NCBI GenBank assembly: GCA_024426085.1
Contig: CP087974.1
Coordinates: forward strand, 1,984,001 to 2,048,000
Length of the DNA stretch: 64,000 nt
Source: Rhizobium sp. RCAM05350
GTDB lineage: Bacteria; Pseudomonadota; Alphaproteobacteria; Rhizobiales; Rhizobiaceae
Direction: 5' to 3'
The position numbers were made by a program, and so were the translations under genes. Numbering within the stretch: position 1 is the stretch's first letter; each line of letters starts with the position of its first letter. A model generated the notes under the pieces. It searched no databases. It had not been told where the DNA came from and saw nothing but the letters and a program-made list of their open reading frames with translations. Positions 1-10,218 of this stretch are shown here, in pieces.

Positions 1-164
1 AATAGAATCGCTCCGGTTGCGATCCGCTATACGAAAACAAGCCGCCTTAAAGTCGGCGTCCGCACCCGGTCTCCAAATGAACGAAACGACGAAGCGCCAA
101 GCTTGAAAGCGCTGCCGATCACATTACATGCTCTCAATGAGCGCCCTTGCAGGAGTAAAGCCCG

Positions 165-425
165 ATGAAATCTCTCGTTTTCCTCAGTGCAGCCGCGCTG
201 ATGCTCGCCTCGTGCACAACGCCGGATGTCGAGCCAATCCCCGGCAGCATCACCTATGGCGGCCAGCCGCGCACGAAGCTGACGAAATCACCGATCGGCA
301 GTGTCGTGCACAATTCGTTCCGGACCGTGACCGGCGTTGCGTATGAGACCTATATCATCCAGCCGGACCGCTCGCTGAAGCTTGTCCGTCGTGAGATCTG
401 CAGCGACTTTTTCGACCAGAACTAA
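165..425 (+). CDS. Small putative lipoprotein of unknown function
   Basis: This 86-residue protein has a short basic N-terminus (MKS), a hydrophobic stretch and a lipobox (L-A-S-C, Cys at about residue 17), so it is probably lipidated and membrane anchored. The start is supported by an AGGAG about 9 bases upstream. The mature part is about 70 residues with no motif I recognise; it ends in a basic and aromatic tail. It stands alone and converges on the pdxA-like gene, with about 20 bp between their ends. Coding appears intact. The function is unknown and I do not infer one from the neighbours. Confidence 0.7.
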   Translation: MKSLVFLSAAALMLASCTTPDVEPIPGSITYGGQPRTKLTKSPIGSVVHNSFRTVTGVAYETYIIQPDRSLKLVRREICSDFFDQN

Positions 426-445
426 GGTCCGGCGCCCCCTCCCCC

Positions 446-1430
446 TCAAGAGGCAACGACGGTCCTTGGCGATCGCGCCACCAGCCGCGCGTAGTCGATC
501 GCCGACAGCATGTTGACGTGGTTGGCCTTACCGGTGCCGGCAATGTCGAAGGCCGTGCCGTGATCGACCGACACCCGATCGATCGGCAGGCCAAGGGAGA
601 CGTTGACGGCGGTCTCGAAGGCGACGAGCTTGATGGGGATATGACCCTGGTCGTGGTATTGCGCCACGACAAGATCGAAGGCGCCGCCATAGGCGCGGGC
701 ATAAACGGTATCGGCGGAAATCGGGCCGACGACATCAATGCCTTTTGCCCGCGCCAGTTCGACGGCCGGCGCCAGGAATTTTGTGTCTTCATCACCGAAC
801 AGGCCGCCCTCGCCGCAATGCGGATTGATGCCGGCGACCGCGATGTGCGCCTTGCGGCCGAGACGGAGAAAATGCCGGTGCCCCGCCTCAATGGTTGCCA
901 GCACCCGCTCGACGGTCGCACGCTCGATCGCCGTGCGCAGCGACACGTGCGTGGAGACATGGATCGTGTTCAGCCGTTCCGATGCCAGAAGCATGAAGGA
1001 GTTTTTTGACCCGGTCAGATGGGCAAGAAGGCCGGTGTGGCCATCGAAGTGATGACCGGCAAGGTTCATTGCTTCCTTGTTGATCGGCGCGGTGACAATG
1101 CAATCGACTTCACCGGACATCGCCAGTCTCGACGGCGCGCTTGATGTAGCGCACCGAGGCGTCGCCGGCGACCGGGCTGACCTTGCCGATCTCCGGCAGT
1201 TTTCCATCGATCACGACCTCATCGACAGCAATGGTGCCGGCTGCCGGCGTTGCGGAAAAATAGAGTTCCGTTCCGGTCACCCTGTTGGCCCGCTCCAGCG
1301 CCTCGACATTGCCAACAACAACGAAATTCGCCCGATCTGTTTCGGGAAGGGCCGCCAGGGCCTTGACGATGACTTCCGGGCCGACACCTGCCGGATCCCC
1401 CAGCGTGACAGCTACGCGCGATGTGTGCAT
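446..1430 (-). CDS. pdxA2: PdxA-family 4-phosphate dehydrogenase (PdxA2-like, acid-sugar catabolism), one frameshift
   Basis: PdxA-family enzymes oxidise a 4-phosphohydroxy acid with NAD and decarboxylate the product. The N-terminus carries the family start ([14 protein letters not shown]). Later parts hold VTAPINKEA, the metal-site histidine run ([11 protein letters not shown]), SMHVSLR-like and [12 protein letters not shown] segments and a C-terminal [10 protein letters not shown], all PdxA hallmarks. The reconstructed length is about 327 residues, normal for the family. One extra base near 1115 breaks the frame between ETGDV and GEVDCIV. The true PdxA of vitamin B6 synthesis usually sits with surA/ksgA. 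Here the gene lies in a catabolic island with a DUF1537 kinase (11208-12312), and PdxA2 acts after such kinases on D-threonate/D-erythronate 4-phosphate to give dihydroxyacetone phosphate. The family call is firm; the substrate is inferred. Confidence 0.85.
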
Positions 1431-1492
1431 GTTTAAGTCCTCCGTGCGGCGCTGTGGCTGTCCCCCGCGATCGGCGCCGCAGGCGTGTTCCG

Positions 1493-2627
1493 TCAATAGG
1501 CGGCTTGATAGATCGAAAGAATGTCGTCGCGTCCGAGATCGCGCGGATTGTTGTCCAGCAAACGGCGAATGGCGAAGGCATCGTCGGCCATGATGCCGAG
1601 ATCCGTTTCCGGCACGCCAAGCGCGGAGAGCCGCATCTCGATGCCGAGCGCCGCGCAGAAGCCGAACGTGACATCGAAGACCGCAGCCTGATCCGCGCCG
1701 GCCTTGAGATCGAGCGCGGCGATCACCTGCGCCGTCTTGTCCACTGCCGCCCGCGCGTTGAATGCCAGCACATGCGGAAAGATGAGGGCATTGGCGGCGC
1801 CATGAGCGACATGCCAGCGTGTGCCGAGCGGATAGGCAAGCGCGTGACCACCGGCAGTATTCACCGGCCCCAGACAGAAACCGCCGTAGAGCGAAGCGAG
1901 CGACAGACCAGCCCGCGCTTCGGCGTCGCCACCATCGGCGACTGCACGGGCGAGATAACGACCGACTAGGGCGCACGCCCTCGATCGCATAAAGGTCGAT
2001 CATCGGATGCGCCTTGCGATTGGTGAAGGCCTCGACGCAATGGGCCATGGCATCGACTCCAGTCGCTGCGGTCGTTGTGGCGGGCACGGTGAAGGTCAGG
2101 CCGGGATCGATGACGGCAATGTCGGCAAGCATGTGGACGCTTTCGACAGCCAGCTTCGCCTGTGTGGCGGGATCAGTCACCAGGGCGCGAATACCGGCTT
2201 CGCTGCCGGTCCCGGAGGTTGTCGGCACTTGCGCCAGCCCAGCCCTGCGGCGCGTCGTCACCTTGCCCGCCCCAACGACATCGCGCAGTGTCTGGCTGGA
2301 ACCGGAGAGGACCGAAGCAAGCTTGGCCAGGTCCATGGCACTGCCGCCGCCGAAGCCGACGATCAGATCGGCCTGCGCAGCGTTTGCTGCAGCCAACACC
2401 AGATCGAGATTGTCCGTATCCGGCTCAGGCTTTACCTGTGAAAAAACCGTAACGTCCCCGGGCAATTCAAGAATGCCGACCCGCGATGCATTAAACGCAT
2501 CCGATACGACGAGAATACGGGAGAAACCCTGGTCTTTCGCCCATTTTCCAAGCCTGCCCGCCACACCCACGCCGAACTCGATGATATCCGGCCGAATGAT
2601 GGTGATGGGGGCGCTCAGGTTGGTCAT
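1493..2627 (-). CDS. Iron-containing (type III) alcohol dehydrogenase, one frameshift
   Basis: This is an NAD(P)-dependent group III alcohol or maleylacetate-reductase type dehydrogenase of about 377 residues. It shows the GGGSAMDLAK dinucleotide-binding turn, the VPTTSGTGSE motif, and metal-ligand regions around DAMAHCVEAF, GGHALAYPLG and VAHGAANA. The ATG at 2627 is preferred because GAGG lies 8 bases upstream; an ATG two codons earlier is too close to it. One extra C near 1978 shifts the frame between AIEGVR and LVGRYL. It is 62 bp upstream of the pdxA-like gene and on the same strand, so probably co-transcribed. It may oxidise the acid sugar or a C4/C3 hydroxy intermediate of the island; the substrate cannot be read from the sequence. 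Confidence 0.82.
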
Positions 2628-2919
2628 GGACATGTCCTCGTTGTTTTCGTCGCCACATCCACTGAGGATCGCAACCAACATGTAAATTTGTTATAGAAAA
2701 TGACCTTTCTTGGCAATAGCCAAGGCGTTTGGAAGCTGTATTTATCGTCTTTACCGCCCATCCCCTGAAGCATATGCGGGTGCATGTCGCAACTAAATTA
2801 TTGTTTTTATTAACAACTATAACAGACTCCTCGAATCTCGATGCCTGACCGAAGAAAATAGGCGGTTAGGGAGCAGAACGTCAAAATCAGCGCACATCTT
2901 GTAAATCGCAATGTGAAAC

Positions 2920-2937
2920 TCACGCCTTTCGGCGTGA
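2920..2937. terminator. Possible weak terminator hairpin
   Basis: There is a perfect 7-bp stem (TCACGCC / GGCGTGA) with a TTTC loop, downstream of the sialidase-like gene. No strong T-run follows on the minus strand, so termination is only a possibility; AAAA follows on the plus strand. Confidence 0.3.
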
Positions 2938-2988
2938 AAATCGGAAAACAAAACCATATTTGTCAAAATGCCTTCGGCCTGCGCCCGA

Positions 2989-3006
2989 TTTTTACAGATG
3001 TAAAAA
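2989..3006. promoter_or_regulatory. Operator-like inverted repeat
   Basis: Two perfect 8-bp arms (TTTTTACA and TGTAAAAA) are separated by 2 bases. Its core, ACAGATGTA, resembles ACAGATTTA at about 5368-5376 in the promoter gap of the same island. A shared regulator such as the GntR protein is possible but unproven. Confidence 0.35.
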
Positions 3007-3060
3007 CCGCATTTCGCCTCCAGCAGTGGCCCGCCCCGTCCTGGGCGCCGCGGCAAAGCC

Positions 3061-4260
3061 CTAGAAACCGTATCCGGGCTCCAGCCGCACATACTTGATG
3101 GCCCGGCGATAGTAGGTGTAGGCGACGTGCAGCGCGCCATCCGCCCCCTCGACAATCGACGGGTAGGAGTATTCGCGGTTGAGGGCGTCCTTGGAATTAT
3201 TGGTGAGACAATAGCCGTCGCCGGCTTCCAGATTGCGGGGCGCGCTGAAAGTCTCTCCACCATCGGCGGAAAAGGCAAGGCTCATCGGCGCACGCGGAAC
3301 ACCCCAGACAGCTTTCGGCCTGTCGTCGGAAACGGCTGCCATTTCCACCGGCGCTACCTCAGCCCCCTCCTCCGCCTCGATCTCGTCATAGAGGGAATGG
3401 CGGCGATCGGTGGATGTCAGAGCGTTGGAATGATTGTAGATTATTGCAATCCGCCCATCTTTGAGCGCAACAGCCTGGATCGATGAATTGTTGTTGGGCA
3501 GATCGGTTGCCACCGGCGCGCTCCAGGTCAAACCGCCATTGTCCGATGCGCTCCGCAGCTCTGCGTGGCAAAGCGATTGCGGAAGAAGGCCACCATTCGC
3601 CCCTCACCGCGGGACAATGTTCATGTGAACAGCCCCGACGCTGCCCGGAAGATCGATCATCTGCCAGCTTGATCCGGCATTACGCGACAGCAGAACCCCG
3701 GCCGTATCAGCATCACCGGTCCATCGCTGGCCGGCTGCACCAATGCAGCGGAACACCGGCAGCAGCCAGTCGCCCCGCCGGTTGACGATGATCGGTTGGC
3801 GCACGAATGTGCCGGGACTGTCGCAGAGAATATCGACCGGACCGAATGTGCGTCCGCCATCATTGGAAACCCGCCGCTTGACGATGGCGCCATCCTGGTT
3901 TCCCGAGGTTTGCGACGTGAAAATCAGCCAGATTTTTCCATCCGGCGCGATGAAAACCAGCGGGTTCTGCTCGGATTTCTGCGGATCGTCCGACATTTTC
4001 TCCGGTGCCGACCACGTGTCGGAACCGGTTGCCAGCCGCGACATGTAAATGGAGATATCGCCCATGCCCTCCATCGTGCCGCCAAACCAGACGCAAGTCA
4101 GGGTGCCATCAGGCAGGAAGGCGAGATTGGCCGCGTGGTTCTGCACGCAAGGCGACGGCAGGAAGGCATCGAAACGATGCGCTTCCGTTCCGTGTGGATG
4201 AACAACGCCGTTCATAAGCGGCGGAATTTCCTCGGGTTTCAGGCCGGAACTGGATGTCAT
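3061..4260 (-). CDS. Sialidase-fold (BNR/Asp-box) protein, probably cytoplasmic; two compensating frameshifts
   Basis: This protein of about 399 residues is of the sialidase/neuraminidase superfamily. Three Asp-box repeats are visible (SNDGGRTF, SDNGGLTW, SADGGETF), plus a degenerate one (SRNAGSSW) and the N-terminal FDAFLPSPCVQNHAANLAF strand typical of six-bladed propellers. There is no signal peptide, unlike secreted sialidases, so it more likely acts on an imported compound. The start at 4260 follows a strong GGGAGGGG, and the gene begins just inside the end of the dapA-like gene, so the two are translationally linked. An extra base near 3615 and a missing one near 3560 restore each other. 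True sialidase activity is doubtful because no nanK, nanE or nagA-like gene is nearby. Confidence 0.75.
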
Positions 4261-4273
4261 GGCAGCCCCTCCC

Positions 4274-5179
4274 TTACGGCAGCTTTTCAAACTTGGCGGC
4301 GAGATCGGCTTGATCGGCAGCGCTCAGCGCCATCAATGGCGGACGCGGCCGTGCCCAGGCGGAATTGCCGGTCTTCAGGCCGACCATCGCCTTGATCGTC
4401 GGGATCTGGACGTAAGAATTTGACAGCGAGCGATAGGCATTGATGCGCGCCTGTGCTGCCTCGACCTCGGCCGCACGGGCCGGATCGCTGGCATGGTCGT
4501 AGACCGTGCGGAGCGAGTCTGCGACCAGATTGGACGTCGCGGTAATGCAGCCCGCCCCCCCTGCCTTGATCAGCGGCAAAAGCAGCGGATCGGCACCGGC
4601 TAGCACGGAAAAACCCGGAAATGCGCCAAGAAGCGCTTCCATATTGGCAAAATCACCGGCCGAATCCTTGATGCCGACGACGGTATCCGGGAAGGCCTTG
4701 ATCAACCGGCCAATCAGCGGCAAGGTCAGCGGAATGCCGGAAACCTGGGGAATGTGATAGAGCACGATGCGCAGCCGGTCGTCGGCGATCGTCTCGATGA
4801 TCCGCGCATAGGCGGCAAACAACCCGTCGTCCGATACGCCCTTGTAATAGAAGGGCGGCAGCATGACGACGCTGTTAACACCAACCGACAGCGCATGCCG
4901 CGTCAGTTCGATCGTCTCCGGAGTGGCGGCAACGCCGGTGCCGGGCATAAGCTGATCGCCGGATATGCCCGCCTTCAGTGCCGCTTCGAGAATATCGCGG
5001 CGCTCGGTCGAGGAAAACGAATTGGCCTCGCCGGTCGTGCCCAGCAACGCCACGCCGTGACAGCCTTCGCTGAGCAGCCGCTGGCAATGGGCCGTAAACA
5101 GGCCAAGATCCGGGGTATCATTGGCGTTGAGCGGCGTCGTGGCGGCGCTGTAGACACCGGTGATCCTGTGAATCGTCAT
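4274..5179 (-). CDS. DapA/NanA-family aldolase (class I lyase)
   Basis: This intact 301-residue protein belongs to the dihydrodipicolinate synthase / N-acetylneuraminate lyase superfamily of Schiff-base aldolases. Visible family features are LGTTGEANSFS (substrate carboxylate loop), the catalytic tyrosine in LYHIPQ, and the Schiff-base lysine in GIKDSAGD. The ATG at 5179 is chosen over an upstream in-frame start because GGGAGGAG lies about 9 bases before it. It is the first gene of the minus-strand arm and its end overlaps the sialidase-like gene. The superfamily cleaves or forms 2-oxo acids; a 2-keto-3-deoxy sugar acid is a plausible substrate here. A housekeeping DapA is less likely given the catabolic context and its GTTGE loop. 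Confidence 0.85.
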   Translation of the reverse strand: MTIHRITGVYSAATTPLNANDTPDLGLFTAHCQRLLSEGCHGVALLGTTGEANSFSSTERRDILEAALKAGISGDQLMPGTGVAATPETIELTRHALSVGVNSVVMLPPFYYKGVSDDGLFAAYARIIETIADDRLRIVLYHIPQVSGIPLTLPLIGRLIKAFPDTVVGIKDSAGDFANMEALLGAFPGFSVLAGADPLLLPLIKAGGAGCITATSNLVADSLRTVYDHASDPARAAEVEAAQARINAYRSLSNSYVQIPTIKAMVGLKTGNSAWARPRPPLMALSAADQADLAAKFEKLP

Positions 5180-5471
5180 GTTTGCAAACTCCTCCCGCAA
5201 CCGTCCGGCCGTTTTGGCGCCGCCGCCCTTCGCTTTTTCCCCAATCATGACAAGTTGTCAAGAAAAATTCCGTGTCGAAAATTTCAGCCAAAAAATATCC
5301 CATTGAAAAACATCAATTTTATCTGACTGCAGCAAGCATTCGTGAATATGCCCAAGAATTAATGTTGACAGATTTACAATAACGATCCAGTGTCCGGCTT
5401 CATCATGGCGCGGCAGGCTGTCCGGAACCGGCAGAGGGAGGGCGCGATGACAGCATCTATTGGAGGATCAG
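5180..5471. promoter_or_regulatory. Divergent promoter region of the acid-sugar island
   Basis: This 292-bp AT-rich gap lies between the minus arm (dapA-like, sialidase-like) and the plus ABC-transporter operon. It holds a perfect palindrome at 5248-5260 and a TTGACA (5365-5370) that could be a -35 element for the plus operon, overlapping ACAGATTTACA. I could not find a convincing -10 at the right spacing. Confidence 0.55.
5248..5260. promoter_or_regulatory. Palindromic operator candidate
   Basis: TGACAAGTTGTCA is a perfect 6+1+6 palindrome, located 69 bp before the dapA-like start. Size and symmetry suit a GntR/FCD regulator, and such a gene closes the plus operon at 12306-13077. The link is inferred. 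Confidence 0.45.
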
Positions 5472-7122
5472 ATGTCTAACCAGAACAATGAAGCCGGCTC
5501 GTCGCAGCCGCAGATGACGCGCCGCAATGCCCTGAAACTCGGCCTCGGCACAAGCGTCGCGCTTGGCCTGTTCGGCCTGAGCGCCCGCATCGTCGTTGCC
5601 CAGGAGGGCCAGGTGCTCAAGGTCGCAAACCCGGCCTTCAATCAGGATTGGTCGCCGTTGCGCGGCGGTGGCGTGCCCTATCGGTGGAATTCCGCCTGGT
5701 GGGCGTCGCCGATGTATTTCGACTCGAAGGGTGAATTGCACCCTTACGTCTTTACAAGCTGGGAGCCGGATGCCGAGAACAAGACATGGACCTTCAAGAT
5801 CGACCCGAAGGCCGTGTTCTCTGACGGCAGCAAGATCACTGCCGAGGACGTCAAGGGCTCCTGGAATGTCTCGGCCATGCCGAACACCAAGAACCAGCGC
5901 GCCGACCAGGTCTTGAGCAAGGTCGCCGGTTACGCCGATGTCGGCGCCGGCAAGGCCAAGGAAATCTCCGGTATTGCCACGCCGGACGAAGGCACGGTTG
6001 TCGTTACCCTGTCGGAAGCCGACCCCGATCTTCTTCATGCGTCTTGGTAACCATATTGCGCCGATCACCAAAGCCTCGCAGTCGCGCGGCGAAGATGGTG
6101 AGGAAGTCGCCGACTGGTACATGCCGACAAGCAGCGCCGTCTATTCCGGCCCGTTCAAGTTGACCAGCATCGATCTTGATGCCGGCAAGCTGGTGTTCGA
6201 ACCCAATGAAAACTTCTTCGGCCCGAAGCCGAAGCTGGTCCGCATCGAGATCGATTCAATCGAAGACAACGTTACGGCCACGTCCCTGCTGAAGTCCGGC
6301 GAATACAATGCCCATACGGAGCTTGTGACCTCGACCATCGTGCAGGACCTCGGCGCCAGCTTTGCCGAAGGTCCGCTGATCCCGACCAGCCAGCATTTCT
6401 GGTTCAATTCGTCGCGCGCCGATGGACGATCCGAAGGTTCGCCAGGCGCTGATCATGGCCGTCGATCGCGAAGGCCTGATGAAGGCGTCCTTCCCGGATG
6501 GCCCGCACAAGAAGACCGACCAGGTCCTCAACTCCGTGCCGGGCGCCGACAATTCCGGCTTCGAGCCCTATCCATACGATCCGGAAGGCGCCAAGAAGCT
6601 TTTGGCTGAATCCAGCTATGGCGGCCCAGAACGCCTGCCCAAGCTGCTTTTCGTCGGCATTTCCGGTCCGGCCATCGAGGCCGCCGCCCAGTTCATCGCC
6701 GAACAGTGGCGCCAGAACCTCGGCATCACCGCCGTCGACATGAAGCCGCAGCAGGATGCCTATGCAGGGCCTGACCAAAACGCGGTGCAGATCTTCCGCG
6801 ACGACGTCGGCACCCGCGTTCCCGATGCCGTCTCCTACCTTGCCGGTTCCATCGCCTCGACCTCGTCGAAGCGCAAAACAAGCTGGGTGGATACAAGAAC
6901 GACAAGGTCGATAGCCTGCTGGCGGAAGCAGCGACGAAGGCAGCGGATGATCCTGCACGCGTCGCCCTTGCCCAGGAAGCCCAGAAGGCCTTCCGCGAAG
7001 ACTGGAACTTCATCCCCTGGTACGCCCAGGCGATGTCGCGCTGGGCAACCGACAAGGTCACCGGCATGGACAAGAACCTCGACTGGCAGGTCGTAGCCCC
7101 CTGGGACATCTCGATCGCTTGA
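5472..7122 (+). CDS. ABC transporter periplasmic solute-binding protein, family 5 (Opp/Dpp type), three frameshifts
   Basis: This is the extracellular binding protein of the importer, about 549 residues. The N-terminus has a twin-arginine signal (RRNALKLG followed by a hydrophobic core and a VVAQ cleavage region), so it may leave through Tat. The body is a family-5 solute-binding protein (FTSWEPDAENKTWTFKI, FSDGSKITAEDV, SGPFKL, DDPKVRQALIMAVDRE). GGAGG lies 5 bases before the ATG at 5472. Frame breaks occur near 6040 (+1), 6418 (+1) and 6855 (-1); the C-terminal part resumes as EAQNKLGGY and ends WDISIA. Family 5 usually binds peptides but also many sugar oligomers and opines, so it does not settle the substrate. 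Confidence 0.85.
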
Positions 7123-7265
7123 GGCGACACGATGTCAGACATTTCTGTGCGGGAGCGGAAACCCGCTTCCCGCACAGATTGCGAATGCTGGAGTATGATT
7201 GCGGACTTTCGCCGCAGGGCAAAGCTCGAGGCATCATCTTCTGAAACGAACGGTGGGGAACTGCC

Positions 7266-8222
7266 ATGCTGCGTTACATAACAACCCGTTTCCTTGTCTG
7301 GATCCCTTCCGTCCTTCTTGTCATGCTCGGCGTCTATGCCTTGGCCTATTACGGCGCTGGCGACCCAATCAAGCTGATCTTCCTGCGCGCGCCCGGCGAC
7401 GTCGCCTACAATCCCGAACGCATCGAGGCGATCCGCGAAAGCGCTGGCCTCAACCGGCCGTTTCTTGCCCAGTTCGGCAGCTATATCTGGAACCTGCTAC
7501 ATGGCAATTTCGGCAATTCACTGAGCTCCGGCCGCTCCGTCTGGGCGATGATCTCGGCTGCAGCCCCTGTCTCCTTCAAGCTGGCGCTCTGTTCCGTCAT
7601 CCTGACCGCTGTCGTCGCCATTCCGCTCGGGCTGATCGCAGCGCTCAACCAGAACACCCGTACCGACTATGCCATTCTCGGCTCGGCCCTGTTTCTCTGG
7701 GCAATCCCGGCCTATGTCGCCGGCCCGATGCTGATGGTGATGCTAATCATGATCCTGCCCGGGTCGGCCGTGCCCTATGGCTGGGGCGGCGTCTTCGACG
7801 TGCGCATCCTCTTGCCGCTGCTCGTGCTCTCCTTCCAGCCGATCGCGCTGATCGTGCGCCAGACCCGCGCCGCCGTGATCGAGGTCCTGTCGGAAGATTT
7901 CGTCCGCACCGCCCGGGCCAAGGGGGTTCCGGAAGTGGTCGTCGCGCTGCGCCATATTCTCCGCCCGGTGCTGACGCCCGTCGTCACGCAACTGGGTCTC
8001 ATCATGATCACCATCGTCAATGGCGCCATCTTCGTCGAACTGGTCTTCGGCCTGCCCGGCCTTGGCCGCCTGACAGTGCAGGCGCTGACCAACACCGATT
8101 ATCCCGTCATCCTCGCCATCACGCTGATCGGTTCGTTCCTGGTGATGATCTCAAACCTTTTGGTCGACATGCTCTATCCGCTGCTCGATCCCCGCGCCAA
8201 CGACACCAGAAGGAGCCGCTGA
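7266..8222 (+). CDS. ABC transporter permease, DppB type
   Basis: This intact 318-residue inner-membrane permease starts with the DppB-like MLRYITTRFLVWIPSVLLVMLG. It has six hydrophobic segments and the cytoplasmic coupling region ending in DFVRTARAKGVPEVVV (EAA loop). The C-terminus is typical (GLPGLGRLTVQAL... DPRAND). A GGTGGGG precedes the ATG. It follows the binding-protein gene and is 2 bp ahead of the second permease, so it belongs to the same operon and importer. Confidence 0.9.
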   Translation: MLRYITTRFLVWIPSVLLVMLGVYALAYYGAGDPIKLIFLRAPGDVAYNPERIEAIRESAGLNRPFLAQFGSYIWNLLHGNFGNSLSSGRSVWAMISAAAPVSFKLALCSVILTAVVAIPLGLIAALNQNTRTDYAILGSALFLWAIPAYVAGPMLMVMLIMILPGSAVPYGWGGVFDVRILLPLLVLSFQPIALIVRQTRAAVIEVLSEDFVRTARAKGVPEVVVALRHILRPVLTPVVTQLGLIMITIVNGAIFVELVFGLPGLGRLTVQALTNTDYPVILAITLIGSFLVMISNLLVDMLYPLLDPRANDTRRSR

Positions 8223-8224
8223 CC

Positions 8225-9185
8225 ATGTCCGTCGTTCCCATGACCACCGCCCCCATCGAGATCGAACCGCCTGTCAGCCTGTGGCGCGATGCCTGGCACC
8301 GGTTGCGCTGCAACAAGCTCGCCGTCTTCGGTCTCGTCGTCGTCGTCATCCTTGCCTTTACGGCGCTTTTCGGACCGTATTTGACGCCCTACGACTTCCT
8401 CAGCCAGGATCTCAATTCTGCGCAATCTGGCCCCGTCGCTGATCCATCTGTTCGGCACAGACGATCTCGGACGCGATGTGTTCAGCCGCGTCATTTACGG
8501 CACACGTATGGCTTTCCTCGTCGCCATCGTCGTCACCTTCATTGCCGTTCTGATCGGCGTGACGCTGGGTGCGCTCGCAGGCTTCTTCGGCGGCTGGCTG
8601 GACCGGATCGTCATGTGGCTGACCGACATGACCATGTCGATCCCCAACCCTTTGCTCGTTGTCGTCATCAATGCGTCCTTGAAGTCGCCGATCGCCAGCT
8701 GGATGGAAAGCCGCTACCTGGCGACGCTCAATCCCTTCTATCGCGAGACCATCTGGGTCGACTTTCTGCTGGTCTTCGGTCTGATGGCCCTGATTTCCTG
8801 GCCGCCCTATGCACGCCTCGTCCGGGCACAGGTGCTGTCGATCCGCTCGCGACCCTATATTACGGCCGCCCAGGCGCTGGGCCTGACCAACCGCATCATC
8901 CTGATGCGCTATGTCGTTCCGAATGCGCTGGGTCCGCTGATCGTCGCGGTGAGCGCCGGTCTCGGCACCGCCATGGTTCTGGAAAGCGCGTTCTCGTTCC
9001 TCGGTGTCGGCGTCAATCCGCCAACGCCCAGTTGGGGCAACATGATTTCCGACGGGCTTCGCGTCTGGCAGCATTATCCGCATCTGCTGGCCGCCCCCGC
9101 CGCCGTTCTCGGCCTTGCCTCCGTCGCCTTCTCCTTCCTCGGCGACGGCCTCAACGATGCCCTCAATCCGCGCGGAGCGAAGTGA
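8225..9185 (+). CDS. ABC transporter permease, DppC type, one frameshift
   Basis: This is the second permease of the importer, about 319 residues. The N-terminal DppC signature is present (WRDAWHRLRCNKLAVFGLVV, then GPYLTPYDF), followed after the break by LFGTDDLGRDVFSRVIYGTR and the EAA loop with YITAAQALGLTNRIILMRYVVPNALGPL. One extra base near 8428 separates the halves (SAQ versus SANLAPSLIHLFG). Its stop overlaps the start of the first ATPase gene, indicating translational coupling. Confidence 0.88.
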
Positions 9186-10218
9186 TGATGATGGCCAACA
9201 CAATCCGCCCCGAACCATCGGCCAGGACCGGCGAGCGCCTGCTCGACGTCAAGGGCCTGACCATCGAGATCGAGACCCGTAACGGTCCCGCGACCATCGT
9301 TGATGGCATCGACCTCCATGTCGACAAGGGTGAGACGCTGGGCATCGTCGGTGAATCCGGCTGCGGCAAGAGCCTGACCATGCTGAGCATGATGCGGCTT
9401 CTGCCCAACAAGATCCACGTCACCAAGGGTGAAGCCAACTTCGCCGGACGCGACCTGCAGAAAATGTCGAATTCGGAGCTGCGTAAGGTGCGCGGCGGCG
9501 AGGTCGGCTTCATCTTCCAGGATCCGATGACCTCGCTCAACCCGGTGATGCGCATCGGCCAGCAGCTGGCCGAGCCGCTGATCTATCACCGCGGCATGTC
9601 GAAGGCCGAAGCACGAAGCGCGCCGGTGAACTTTTGAAGCTCGTCGGCATCCCCGGCGCCGAAGACCGGCTGGACGCCTATCCGCACGAACTATCCGGCG
9701 GCATGCGCCAGCGCGTAATGATCGCCATCGGCCTTGCCTGCAATCCGCAACTGCTGATCGCCGACGAGCCGACCACCGCACTCGACGTGACGATCCAGGC
9801 GCAGATTGTCGATCTGGTGAAAGAGTTGCGCGACAAGCTTGGCATGTCCGTCGTGTGGATCACTCACGATCTAGCGCTAATCGCCGGCCTCGTTGATCGC
9901 ATCAACGTGCTCTATGCAGGCACCGTGGTCGAAGATGCGCCGGTCGATGCGCTGTTTGCCAATCCGAGCCACCCTTATACGCAAGGGCTGCTGGCCTCGA
10001 TCCCGAAGCTTTCCGATCAGCGCTCGACGCGCCTCAGCTCGATCGGCGGCACGCCGCCGGAACCGGGACGCCGTCCAAAGGGCTGTCCCTTTGCGCCACG
10101 CTGTCCGCTGGTCGAGTCCATTTGTCACGAACGCGTTCCGTCGCTCGAGGGCATTGGTCAGGGCGGCGCGCATCGCGTTGCCTGCTTCGTGGCCCAAAGA
10201 AAACTGGAGGCCGCGTGA
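9185..10218 (+). CDS. ABC transporter ATPase, DppD type, one frameshift
   Basis: This nucleotide-binding subunit of about 344 residues shows Walker [10 protein letters not shown]-loop [12 protein letters not shown], signature LSGGMRQR, Walker [14 protein letters not shown]-loop ITHDL, and the C-terminal Opp/Dpp cysteine cluster (CPFAPRCPL...C). Three consecutive ATGs begin at 9185; GGAG is 7 bases ahead of the first. A missing base near 9615 ends the first frame just before [12 protein letters not shown]. The two Opp-type ATPases act as a heterodimer. Confidence 0.88.

Larger units (their letters stand above)
2628..3060. other. 433-bp gene-free gap, AT-rich, with an inverted repeat and a hairpin
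   Basis: No credible coding frame is present. The stretch 2690-2960 is much more AT-rich than its surroundings, as expected for a promoter region of the minus-strand dehydrogenase gene. It contains the hairpin at 2920-2937 and the inverted repeat at 2989-3006, listed separately. Confidence 0.6.

Noticed and set aside
446..1430. Vitamin B6 biosynthetic pdxA
   Set aside because: Context is a catabolic island with a DUF1537 kinase; no ksgA or surA nearby.
3061..5179. Sialic-acid catabolism (sialidase plus NanA)
   Set aside because: No signal peptide on the sialidase-fold protein and no nanK, nanE, nagA or nagB nearby; the DUF1537 kinase and PdxA point to acid sugars instead.
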